Shown here: positions 21,171 to 28,383 of the stretch, piece by piece | How the letters are laid out: each line of letters begins with the position of its first letter | Numbering within the stretch: the first letter of the stretch is position 1 | DNA from: Microtetraspora malaysiensis | GTDB taxonomy: Bacteria; Actinomycetota; Actinomycetes; Streptosporangiales; Streptosporangiaceae | Assembly: GCF_001528665.1 (NCBI RefSeq) | Contig: NZ_BBYJ01000006.1 | Location: 434,001-498,000, forward strand | Direction: 5' to 3' | Length of the DNA stretch: 64,000 nucleotides | Notes under the pieces: generated by a model | What the model saw: the letters and a program-made list of their open reading frames with translations, nothing else | Database searches by the model: none | Told to the model about the DNA's origin: nothing | Position numbers and translations under genes: made by a program

Positions 21171-21752
21171 GTGACTACGCAGCGGCGAGTGGTGATCGCG
21201 GAAGACGAGGCCCTGATCCGCCTCGATCTCAAGGAGATGCTCGAAGAGGACGGCTACGCCGTCGTGGGGGAGGCCGGAGACGGTGAGACGGCCGTCAAGA
21301 AAGCCATCGAGCTGCGCCCCGATCTGGTGATCCTCGACGTGAAGATGCCCGTGCTCGACGGGATCTCGGCCGCCGAGCGGATCGTCTCCGAGCGCATCGC
21401 GCCCTGCCTCATCCTGACCGCGTTCTCACAGCGCGACCTGGTGGAGCGGGCCAGGGACGCGGGAGCCATGGCCTACCTGGTCAAGCCGTTCACCAAGGGG
21501 GACCTCATCCCCGCGATCGAGATGGCGGTCAGCCGCCACGAGGAGATCGCCGCGCTGGAGAAGGAGGTCTCCGGACTCTCCGAGCGGCTGGAGACCCGCA
21601 AGCTGGTCGAGCGGGCCAAGGGCCTGCTCATGGCGCAGCACGGCTGGACCGAGCCGCAGGCGTTCCGCTGGATCCAGAAGGCGTCGATGGACCGCCGCAT
21701 GAGCATGCGGCAGGTGGCCCAGGTCGTCGTCGACGACGCGGCCGGTAGCTGA
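21171..21752 (+). CDS. pdtaR: ANTAR-domain response regulator PdtaR
   Basis: 193 residues from GTG 21171, which gives the typical N-terminus TQRRVVIAEDEALIRLD; the frame stays open further upstream through the tRNA-like gene, which argues against an earlier start. Receiver domain with acidic pair AEDE, phospho-acceptor Asp in DLVILDVKMPVLDG and the Lys in MAYLVKPFTKGDL. A C-terminal ANTAR RNA-binding domain follows (ERAKGLLMAQHGWTEPQAF onward). ANTAR regulators bind tandem RNA hairpins to prevent transcription termination; the mycobacterial homologue responds to the kinase PdtaS. No PdtaS is in the window. The position near pyk and polA matches the mycobacterial order. Confidence 0.93.
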   Translation: MTTQRRVVIAEDEALIRLDLKEMLEEDGYAVVGEAGDGETAVKKAIELRPDLVILDVKMPVLDGISAAERIVSERIAPCLILTAFSQRDLVERARDAGAMAYLVKPFTKGDLIPAIEMAVSRHEEIAALEKEVSGLSERLETRKLVERAKGLLMAQHGWTEPQAFRWIQKASMDRRMSMRQVAQVVVDDAAGS

Positions 21753-22076
21753 GGACGGGGACGGCTCCGCCCGGTGCTTCGTGTGGCGCCGGGTCGTACG
21801 CCGCACTACAGACGGGGCCGTACATGGACAAAAGCACCATCTTGGCGACCGCCCGTCCCCGATAAAAAGCGTAATTAACGTATTTTGCCAGGTTTGTTAC
21901 CAGATTGATTTTGGGCTGGAGCGATCTACATAACAAAGCCATAACTGTGATGGGCTCTGTACCGACCTGTGACTTCGCGAGGTTGTACTACCGCTCACGA
22001 CCCCTGGGCTGACCGCTGTCTTGGGGCGGACGCGTATCCGATCCCCATGGGGGGATCAAGCGAAAGGAAGGCAACC
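21753..22076. other. Intergenic region upstream of the liv operon
   Basis: 324 bp without a gene. The middle (about 21860-21955) is AT-rich for this genome and probably holds the liv promoter, though I could not settle on a -35/-10 pair. A hairpin GATCCCC (22040-22046) / GGGGATC (22051-22057) with a 4-base loop lies just before the ribosome site AAAGGAAGG of the binding-protein gene and may influence translation. Confidence 0.5.
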
Positions 22077-23270
22077 TTGCGATCCACGATCGCTCGCCTC
22101 GGTGGCGTCGTCGCTGCCGGTACAGCGCTTGTCCTCGGCCTCGCGGCCTGTGGGAGCGGCACTGAGGAGGCTTCGCCGACCGGTGCTCAGAACGGTGACG
22201 CTGTCACCACCCTCAAGATCGGGTTCATGGGTGACCTGACCGGGCAGGACTCCGCGCTCATGATCCCGCCGTCCCAGGGCGCGCAGCTCGCTGTCGACGA
22301 GTTCAACGCCAAGTCGACCAAGGTCAAGGTCGAGATGGTGAAGTACGACAGCCAGGGCAACCCCGACCAGGCCGTGACCCAGACGCAGCAGGCCCTCACT
22401 CAGGACAAGATCACCGCCCTCGTCGGCCCCGGTTTCTCCGGCGAGTCGCGCAACGTCGGCCCCATCCTGGAGCAGGCCAAGATCCCGAGCATCTCGGCCT
22501 CGGCGACCAACCCCGGGCTGGCCGAGAACGAGTGGAAGTTCTGGCACCGCGTCGTCGCCAACGACGGCGTCCAGGGCCCGGCCATCGCCGAGTTCCTGGT
22601 CAAGGCCAAGTCGGCCAAGAAGGCCTTCGTCATCGACGACGCTCAGGAGTACGGCGCCGGCCTCGGTGACGTGGTGGCCAAGGCCTTCGAGTCCCAGGGC
22701 GTCAAGGTCGAGCGCGACAAGATCGACCCCCAGGGCTCGGACTACTCCTCGACCGTCACCAAGGTGAAGGCGTCCGCGCCGGACGTCATCTTCTTCGGCG
22801 GCTACTACGCTCCGCTCGGCCGGCTGCTCAAGCAGCTCCGCGACGGCGGCGTGACCGCGGTCGTCTCCTCCGGCGACGGCTCGGTCGACCAGGCGCTCGT
22901 CGAGGGCGCGGGCAAGGACGCCGCCGAGGGCGCGGTCCTCGGCTGCCCCTGCCTCATCCCGTTCGGCTCGGACGTGCCGGAGCTGAAGACCTTCAGCGAC
23001 AACTACAAGGCGAAGTTCGGCACCGACCCGCTGATCTACGCCACCGAGGGCTATGACGCGATGTCGGCCTTCCTGAAGGCGATCGAGGCGGGCAACACCA
23101 CCTCCGAGAAGATCAACGAGTACCTCTCGACGATCGACTTCCCGGGTGTCTCCAAGCAGATCAAGTTCAACCCGAACGGTGAGATCGCCGCGAGCGTCAT
23201 TCACATCTACGAGGTGAAGGACGGCAAGGTGACCTGGCTGGGCGACACCTCGAAGGCTCAGCTGAGCTGA
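22077..23270 (+). CDS. livK: Branched-chain amino acid ABC transporter, substrate-binding lipoprotein
   Basis: 397 residues from TTG 22077, six bases after AAAGGAAGG; this start yields a clean lipoprotein signal with lipobox LAAC. The rest is a type I periplasmic-binding fold of the Leu/Ile/Val-binding family (KIGFMGDLTGQDSALMIP at the mature N-terminus, and ALVGPGFSGESRNVGPIL). It binds leucine, isoleucine, valine or related ligands outside the cell and delivers them to LivHM. First gene of a five-gene operon in the standard order. Ligand range within the family cannot be told from sequence. Confidence 0.93.
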   Translation: MRSTIARLGGVVAAGTALVLGLAACGSGTEEASPTGAQNGDAVTTLKIGFMGDLTGQDSALMIPPSQGAQLAVDEFNAKSTKVKVEMVKYDSQGNPDQAVTQTQQALTQDKITALVGPGFSGESRNVGPILEQAKIPSISASATNPGLAENEWKFWHRVVANDGVQGPAIAEFLVKAKSAKKAFVIDDAQEYGAGLGDVVAKAFESQGVKVERDKIDPQGSDYSSTVTKVKASAPDVIFFGGYYAPLGRLLKQLRDGGVTAVVSSGDGSVDQALVEGAGKDAAEGAVLGCPCLIPFGSDVPELKTFSDNYKAKFGTDPLIYATEGYDAMSAFLKAIEAGNTTSEKINEYLSTIDFPGVSKQIKFNPNGEIAASVIHIYEVKDGKVTWLGDTSKAQLS

Positions 23271-23374
23271 GGCGACGAGTAGCGACCTGAGAACGCTGAG
23301 GAGCGGGAGCGACCCCCGGCTCCCGCTCCTCACTGCCCGGCGACCCCGGTTGCCCCAGTTCGAAAGCGACCACC

Positions 23375-24343
23375 GTGCTCAACGACTTCATCAGCCAGGT
23401 CGGGCCGTCCACCGTCGGAGGTCTGGCCAGCGGCGCCATTTACGCCTTGATCGCCCTCGGCTACACGATGGTGTACGGCGTGCTGCGCCTCATCAATTTC
23501 GCCCACTCCGAAATCTTCATGATCGGCTCCTTCGCGGCGCTTTTCGTGATCAACCTGATGGGGATCACGGGCCCGCTCAGCGGGATCGCGCTGGTCGGGA
23601 CGATGCTCCTGCTCCTGCTGGCCTCCATGGCCGCCTCGGGCGGCGCGGCCGTCGTGCTGGAGCGGGTGGCCTACCGGCCGCTGCGCAGGCGCGGCGCCTC
23701 CAGGCTCGCGGCGCTCATCTCCGCGATCGGCGCCTCGATCTTCCTCCAGGAGCTCTTCGCCCTGGTGATCATCCCCGAGGTGTTCGACCGCCCCTCCCAG
23801 GGCCGCAACCAGGTCCCCGTCCCGCGGCTCTTCGACCGTGAGACGGTCTTCTCGATCGGCAACACCGACATCAGGAACGACCACCTGTTCATCATCGTCG
23901 CCGCCGTGGTGATGATGGTCCTGCTCGACATCTTCGTGAACCGCACCAGGATCGGCCGCGGCATCCGGGCGACCTCCCAGGACCCCGAGACCGCCGTGCT
24001 CATGGGCGTGAACATCGACAGCATCATCCGCACCACCTTCCTGGTCGGCGGCGCCATGGCCGGCGTGGCCTCGCTGCTCTACGCCATGGAGTTCGAGAAC
24101 CTCCGCTTCAACGTGGGCTTCCTGCTCGGCGTCAAGGCGTTCACCGCGGCGGTGCTGGGCGGCATCGGCAACCTACGTGGGGCGCTCCTCGGCGGGCTCA
24201 TGCTCGGTCTCATCGAGAACTGGGGCTCGATCTTCTTCGGCTCCGAGTGGAAGGACGTCATCGCCTTCTCCGTCCTCGTCCTCGTCCTCCTGTTCCGTCC
24301 CACCGGCATCCTCGGTGAATCCCTCCAGCGAGCGCGCGCATGA
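23375..24343 (+). CDS. livH: Branched-chain amino acid ABC permease
   Basis: 322 residues, GTG 23375. Mostly hydrophobic with about eight membrane segments. Typical LivH features are the N-terminal GLASGAIYALIALGYTMVYG, NFAHSEIFMIG, and a cytoplasmic EAA-like loop (RGIRATSQDPETAVLMGVN) that contacts the ATPases. It pairs with LivM to form the membrane channel. It ends overlapping livM by four bases (ATGA). Confidence 0.95.
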   Translation: MLNDFISQVGPSTVGGLASGAIYALIALGYTMVYGVLRLINFAHSEIFMIGSFAALFVINLMGITGPLSGIALVGTMLLLLLASMAASGGAAVVLERVAYRPLRRRGASRLAALISAIGASIFLQELFALVIIPEVFDRPSQGRNQVPVPRLFDRETVFSIGNTDIRNDHLFIIVAAVVMMVLLDIFVNRTRIGRGIRATSQDPETAVLMGVNIDSIIRTTFLVGGAMAGVASLLYAMEFENLRFNVGFLLGVKAFTAAVLGGIGNLRGALLGGLMLGLIENWGSIFFGSEWKDVIAFSVLVLVLLFRPTGILGESLQRARA

Positions 24344-25476
24344 ACGCTAACTCCAACGTCCGATCAGGAAACCCGCTGACGGCCCTCAGGCGGACCGTCG
24401 GCGGCTACACCGACGGCGTGCGCGACTGGTGGGCGACGGCCCCCCGCTGGGCCCGCTGGACTGTGTACGCCCTGCTGATCGCGCTCGCGATCGTCGCGCC
24501 CAGCGACGCCATCGGGTCGTTCATGTCCCCGCACTCGCACTGGGCGTCGCTGCTGTTCAGCCCGATCGGGACGTACGTCCTGCTGGCGGTGGGCCTGAAC
24601 GTGGTGGTCGGGCAGGCCGGCCTGCTGGACCTCGGATTCGTCGCCTTCTACGCCATCGGCGCCTACACCATGGCGATCTTCGGCACCAAGTACGGCTGGA
24701 ACTTCTGGCCGGTGCTCGTGGTCGGCATCTTCATGACGGCGGTGTCGGGCATCATCCTGGGCTCGCCGACGCTGCGGCTGCGCGGTGACTACCTGGCGAT
24801 CGTCACGCTCGGATTCGGCGAGATCGTCCGGGTCACGGCGCAGAACACCGAGTCCATCGGCGGCTCGCGCGGCATCACGAACATCCCGCACCCGGAGCCC
24901 ATCTTCGGCGTGGAGTTCTTCCTCGACCCGCTCCCGTACTACTACCTGCTGCTCGCGGCGATCATCCTTGTGGTCATCTTCGCGAAACGGCTGGAACGGA
25001 GCCGGGTCGGCCGAGCCTGGGAGGCCATCCGCGAGGACGAGGACGCCGCCGAGCTGATGGGCGTGCCGACGTTCAAGTTCAAGCTGCTGGCCTTCTTCAT
25101 CGGGGCCATGATCGGCGGACTCACCGGCGTCATCTGGGCCAGCAAGGTCATCGCGATCCAGCCGCCCAACTTCCCGTTCATCCTGTCGGCCACGATCCTG
25201 GCCGCCGTGGTGCTCGGTGGCTCGGGCAACCTGCCGGGCGTGATGATCGGCGCGTTCCTGATCGCCTGGCTGCCCGAGCGCTTCCGGGGCTTCGCCGACT
25301 ACCGGATCCTCATCTTCGGCGCGGCGCTCGTGCTGACGATGGCGCTGCGCCCGGAGGGCCTGCTGCCGCCCCGCCGTCGCCGCTCCATCAGCGGATCCGT
25401 CACGAAGCCCGAGACGCCCCCCGCGGGCGGTGACGAGGCCGGCGACGACCGGCCCGCCGAGGAGGTGGCCAAGTGA
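24340..25476 (+). CDS. livM: Branched-chain amino acid ABC permease
   Basis: 378 residues, ATG 24340 coupled to livH. An N-terminal soluble extension of about 40 residues precedes the membrane domain. Characteristic LivM stretches include LNVVVGQAGLLDLGFVAFYA, LRGDYLAIVTLGFGEIVR and the coupling loop GRAWEAIREDEDAAELMGV. The C-terminus is hydrophilic and acidic/Pro-rich (SISGSVTKPETPPAGGDE). It ends overlapping livG by four bases (GTGA). Confidence 0.95.
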   Translation: MNANSNVRSGNPLTALRRTVGGYTDGVRDWWATAPRWARWTVYALLIALAIVAPSDAIGSFMSPHSHWASLLFSPIGTYVLLAVGLNVVVGQAGLLDLGFVAFYAIGAYTMAIFGTKYGWNFWPVLVVGIFMTAVSGIILGSPTLRLRGDYLAIVTLGFGEIVRVTAQNTESIGGSRGITNIPHPEPIFGVEFFLDPLPYYYLLLAAIILVVIFAKRLERSRVGRAWEAIREDEDAAELMGVPTFKFKLLAFFIGAMIGGLTGVIWASKVIAIQPPNFPFILSATILAAVVLGGSGNLPGVMIGAFLIAWLPERFRGFADYRILIFGAALVLTMALRPEGLLPPRRRRSISGSVTKPETPPAGGDEAGDDRPAEEVAK

Positions 25477-26276
25477 GCCTGCCGGAAAACGCGAGCTCGC
25501 CGGCGAAGACGCTCCTGGAGCTCCGCCAGGTCACCATGCGCTTCGGTGGCGTGCAGGCGCTCGGCGGAGTCGACCTCGCCGTCAAGGAAGGGGAGATCTT
25601 CGCGCTCATCGGCCCGAACGGCGCCGGCAAGACCACGGTCTTCAACACGATCACCGGCGTCTACCGGCCGACCTCGGGCGAGGTCGTCTTCGACGGCCAG
25701 AAGATCAGCGGCATGAAGCGGTTCAAGGTGACCAAGCGCGGTGTCGCCCGCACGTTCCAGAACATCCGGCTGTTCCACAACATGTCGGCCCTGGAGAACG
25801 TCCTGGTGGGCGCGGACGCGCATCACCGGACGGGTGCGGTCGGCGCGGCGCTCGGGCTGCCCTGGCACCGCCGCGAAGAGAAGCGCGGGCGCGAGCGGGC
25901 GATGGAACTGCTCGAGTTCGCCGGCATCGCCCACCGCGCCGACGAGACGGCCAAGAACCTGCCCTACGGCGACCAGCGCAGGCTGGAGATCGTCCGGGCG
26001 CTCGCGACCGAGCCCCAGCTCCTGCTGCTCGACGAGCCCGCCGCCGGCATGAACCCGGCGGAGAAGATCGAGCTGCAGACGCTCATCAAGGCCATCCGCG
26101 ACGCGGGCCGCACGATCCTGCTGATCGAGCACGACATGGCCCTAATCATGGGCATCAGCGACCGCATCGCGGTGCTGGACTTCGGGCAGAAGATCGCTGA
26201 CGGCCTCCCGGCCGAGGTGCAGAACGACCCGCGGGTCATCGAGGCGTACTTGGGAGCTCCCGCAGATGCTTCTTGA
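25473..26276 (+). CDS. livG: Branched-chain amino acid ABC ATPase LivG
   Basis: 267 residues, GTG 25473. Walker A IGPNGAGKTTVFN, the LivG-type signature NLPYGDQRRLEIVRAL, Walker B LLLLDEPAAGMNP, and His in LLIEHDMALIMG. It hydrolyses ATP with LivF to drive uptake. It overlaps livF by 11 bp. Confidence 0.95.
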   Translation: MSLPENASSPAKTLLELRQVTMRFGGVQALGGVDLAVKEGEIFALIGPNGAGKTTVFNTITGVYRPTSGEVVFDGQKISGMKRFKVTKRGVARTFQNIRLFHNMSALENVLVGADAHHRTGAVGAALGLPWHRREEKRGRERAMELLEFAGIAHRADETAKNLPYGDQRRLEIVRALATEPQLLLLDEPAAGMNPAEKIELQTLIKAIRDAGRTILLIEHDMALIMGISDRIAVLDFGQKIADGLPAEVQNDPRVIEAYLGAPADAS

Positions 26277-26982
26277 GATCAAGGACATTCACGTCCATTA
26301 CGGCAAGATCGAGGCTCTCAAGGGCGTTTCGCTGGAGGTCGACGAGGGTGAGATCGTCACCCTGATCGGCGCCAACGGCGCGGGCAAGACCACCACGCTC
26401 AAGACCATCTCGGGCCTGCGCGGGCTGTCGTCCGGCAGCATCACGTTCGACGGCAAGGACATCAGCCGCCTGCCCGGGCACAAGCGGGTACTCGTCGGCA
26501 TCGGCCAGTCCCCGGAGGGCCGGGGCGTCTTCCCCGGCATGACGGTCACCGAGAACCTCCTCATGGGCGCGTACGCCCGGCGCGGCGACTTCTCCAAGGA
26601 CCTGGCCGAGGTGTTCGAGCTGTTCCCGCGCCTGGCCGAGCGCAAGGACCAGGCCGGCGGCACGATGTCGGGTGGCGAGCAGCAGATGGTCGCCATCGGA
26701 CGGGCGTTGATGAGCAAGCCCAAGGTGCTCCTGCTCGACGAGCCGTCGATGGGACTGGCGCCGATGCTGGTCGCCCAGATCTTCTCGATCATCAAGGAGA
26801 TCAACACGCGGGGGACCACGGTCCTGCTGGTCGAGCAGAACGCGCAGCAGGCGCTCCAGCTCGCCCACCGGGCGTACGTCCTGGAGACCGGCAGGGTGGT
26901 CAAGTCCGCCCCGGCCGCCGAGCTCCTGGACGACCCGCAGGTGCGCGAGGCGTACCTGGGCGGGGCGCTCGGGCAGCACTGA
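26266..26982 (+). CDS. livF: Branched-chain amino acid ABC ATPase LivF
   Basis: 238 residues, ATG 26266. Walker A IGANGAGKTTTLKTISG, signature TMSGGEQQMVAIGRAL, Walker B VLLLDEPSMGLAP. The second ATPase of the importer and last gene of the operon, followed 16 bp later by a long GC hairpin. Confidence 0.95.
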   Translation: MLLEIKDIHVHYGKIEALKGVSLEVDEGEIVTLIGANGAGKTTTLKTISGLRGLSSGSITFDGKDISRLPGHKRVLVGIGQSPEGRGVFPGMTVTENLLMGAYARRGDFSKDLAEVFELFPRLAERKDQAGGTMSGGEQQMVAIGRALMSKPKVLLLDEPSMGLAPMLVAQIFSIIKEINTRGTTVLLVEQNAQQALQLAHRAYVLETGRVVKSAPAAELLDDPQVREAYLGGALGQH

Positions 26983-26998
26983 CGACGCGACGCGGCGC

Positions 26999-27031
26999 GG
27001 GCCGGCCGGGGGACGCTCACCCGGCCGGCCC
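26999..27031. terminator. Bidirectional terminator between livF and a convergent lipoprotein gene
   Basis: GGGCCGGCCGGG (26999-27010) and CCCGGCCGGCCC (27020-27031) form a perfect 12-bp stem with a 9-base loop. It lies between two convergent genes (stops at 26982 and 27047). Confidence 0.75.
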
Positions 27032-27046
27032 TACGCGTGCGCGCGC

Positions 27047-27601
27047 TCAGCGGACCGGCAGCTCGACGCCCTCGGACGGCGTGACCGAGCCGAACGGCGG
27101 CGCGCCGAAGAGCCGGACCTTCGTGATCCGCGCGTCCTTCGGCACGTCGAACCACAGGTCGAACTCCGTGCGGACGAAGCTGCCCATCATCATCTCGTCG
27201 GGCTGCCGCTTCATCGCCTGCGTGAAGGAGTCGACGTGGAAGACGCGGCCGTCGGAGGCGACGAGGAGCTGGCGCTTGGCCTCGAACTTCTGATTGGTCC
27301 GGTCGACGTTCTGCACGACGATCCTGGCGCTGGCGAACTGCCCTTTGGCGTTCCACTCCGCGTGGCTGCCGATCAGGCTCGACATGCCGTCCTGGAAGCC
27401 GATGAGCCAGAAGCGGGTGGCGCCGTCTGTCACGAGGGAGGGGCGGAGCACGCTCTCGCCGGGGCGGGCGGTCTCGGCCGGGAGTGAGTAGGTGTGCGGG
27501 GTCGCGGCTGGTTTCGCCGGCGGATCCGAGCATCCGGTCGTGAGGGCGGCTGTGGTCACGGCGACGACCGCGAGCAGTCCGGCCCGGGCAAACCACGGCA
27601 T
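27047..27601 (-). CDS. DUF4352-like lipoprotein
   Basis: 184 residues from ATG 27601. That start is supported by TATCGT (minus strand, 27608-27613) six bases upstream, a leaderless signal, and by the lipoprotein signal it gives (AVVAVTTAALTTGC). The mature part looks like the beta-sandwich of DUF4352 extracellular proteins: a strand with ASARIVVQNVDRTNQKFEAK, then LLVASDGRVFHVDS and DLWFDVPKDARITKVRLFG. The upstream open frame (to 27787) is Arg/Pro-rich and unlikely to be translated. Function unknown. The 299 bp between this and the thioesterase gene contain only its promoter and nothing else I can identify. Confidence 0.8.
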   Translation of the reverse strand: MPWFARAGLLAVVAVTTAALTTGCSDPPAKPAATPHTYSLPAETARPGESVLRPSLVTDGATRFWLIGFQDGMSSLIGSHAEWNAKGQFASARIVVQNVDRTNQKFEAKRQLLVASDGRVFHVDSFTQAMKRQPDEMMMGSFVRTEFDLWFDVPKDARITKVRLFGAPPFGSVTPSEGVELPVR

Positions 27602-27900
27602 TACCGCACGATAGATCCACGCCCGGCGTCGGCGCACCGGCATGTGATCAGGCGTATCCGGATCGTTTCCTCGGCGCGACCCGGGCGTCTCCGGAGTCGC
27701 GGGCGGGGGAGGGCGGGGCGGCGCCGCTTCGTCTCGTCGAGCCCGTGGCGGCCTTTGGGACCGTGCGCAGCTTCCCCGGCTCCGCACGTTGTCTACTCAG
27801 CTCGCCACGGGCTCCGAGCCGGACCAGGCTAGCGACGGCACCGCCCGTCGTGCAAAGAAACGGCGCGATCCGTTCCGATCGGATCGGGGACGGCCGTCGG

Positions 27901-28320
27901 TCAGCCGGCGTCGCGCAGCATGCAGGTGAGTCGCGCGGTGCAGACGCGGCGGCCCTCGTCATCGCTGATCTCGATGTCGTAGGTGGCGAGGCTGCGTCCT
28001 CCGTGGACCCGGGTGGCCACCGCCGTGACGTGGCCCGACGTGGCCGAGCGGTGGTGCGTGGCGTTGATCTCGATGCCGACCGCGACCCGTCCGGGCCCCG
28101 CGTGCAGCGCCGCCCCCATCGAGCCGACCGACTCGGCCAGCACGCAGGAGGCGCCCCCGTGGAGCAGGCCGTACGGCTGGGTGTTGCCCTCCACGGGCAT
28201 CCGCCCGATGACCTTCTCGGCGGTCGCCTCCAGGAGCTCGATGCCCATCCGCTCCGGAAGGTGCCCGCGGCTGATCTGGTTGAGGAAAGTCACGGAGTCG
28301 TCGGGATTGGTCAGGGTCAA
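27901..28320 (-). CDS. PaaI-family hotdog thioesterase
   Basis: 139 residues from TTG 28320 (TLTNPDDSVTFLNQ), which has AGGAGG seven bases upstream. Single hotdog-fold domain with PYGLLHGGASCVLAESVGSM, the HGG helix typical of acyl-CoA thioesterases of the PaaI/YdiI type, followed by VAVGIEINATHHR and GRRVCTARLTCML. These hydrolyse acyl- or aryl-CoA. It is divergent from polA with about 63 bp between starts; a thioesterase-type gene near polA is a familiar arrangement in actinobacteria. Substrate unknown. Confidence 0.88.
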   Translation of the reverse strand: MTLTNPDDSVTFLNQISRGHLPERMGIELLEATAEKVIGRMPVEGNTQPYGLLHGGASCVLAESVGSMGAALHAGPGRVAVGIEINATHHRSATSGHVTAVATRVHGGRSLATYDIEISDDEGRRVCTARLTCMLRDAG

Positions 28321-28371
28321 GGGGATGCCTCCTGTACGCAAGAGCCTGCGGTTTCTGTCGTAGATGGAGAC

Positions 28372-28377
28372 TAGGCT
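28372..28377 (+). promoter_or_regulatory. Leaderless -10 box of polA
   Basis: TAGGCT six bases before GTG 28384, identical in sequence and spacing to pyk and coaE. Confidence 0.6.
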
Positions 28378-28383
28378 GCGGAT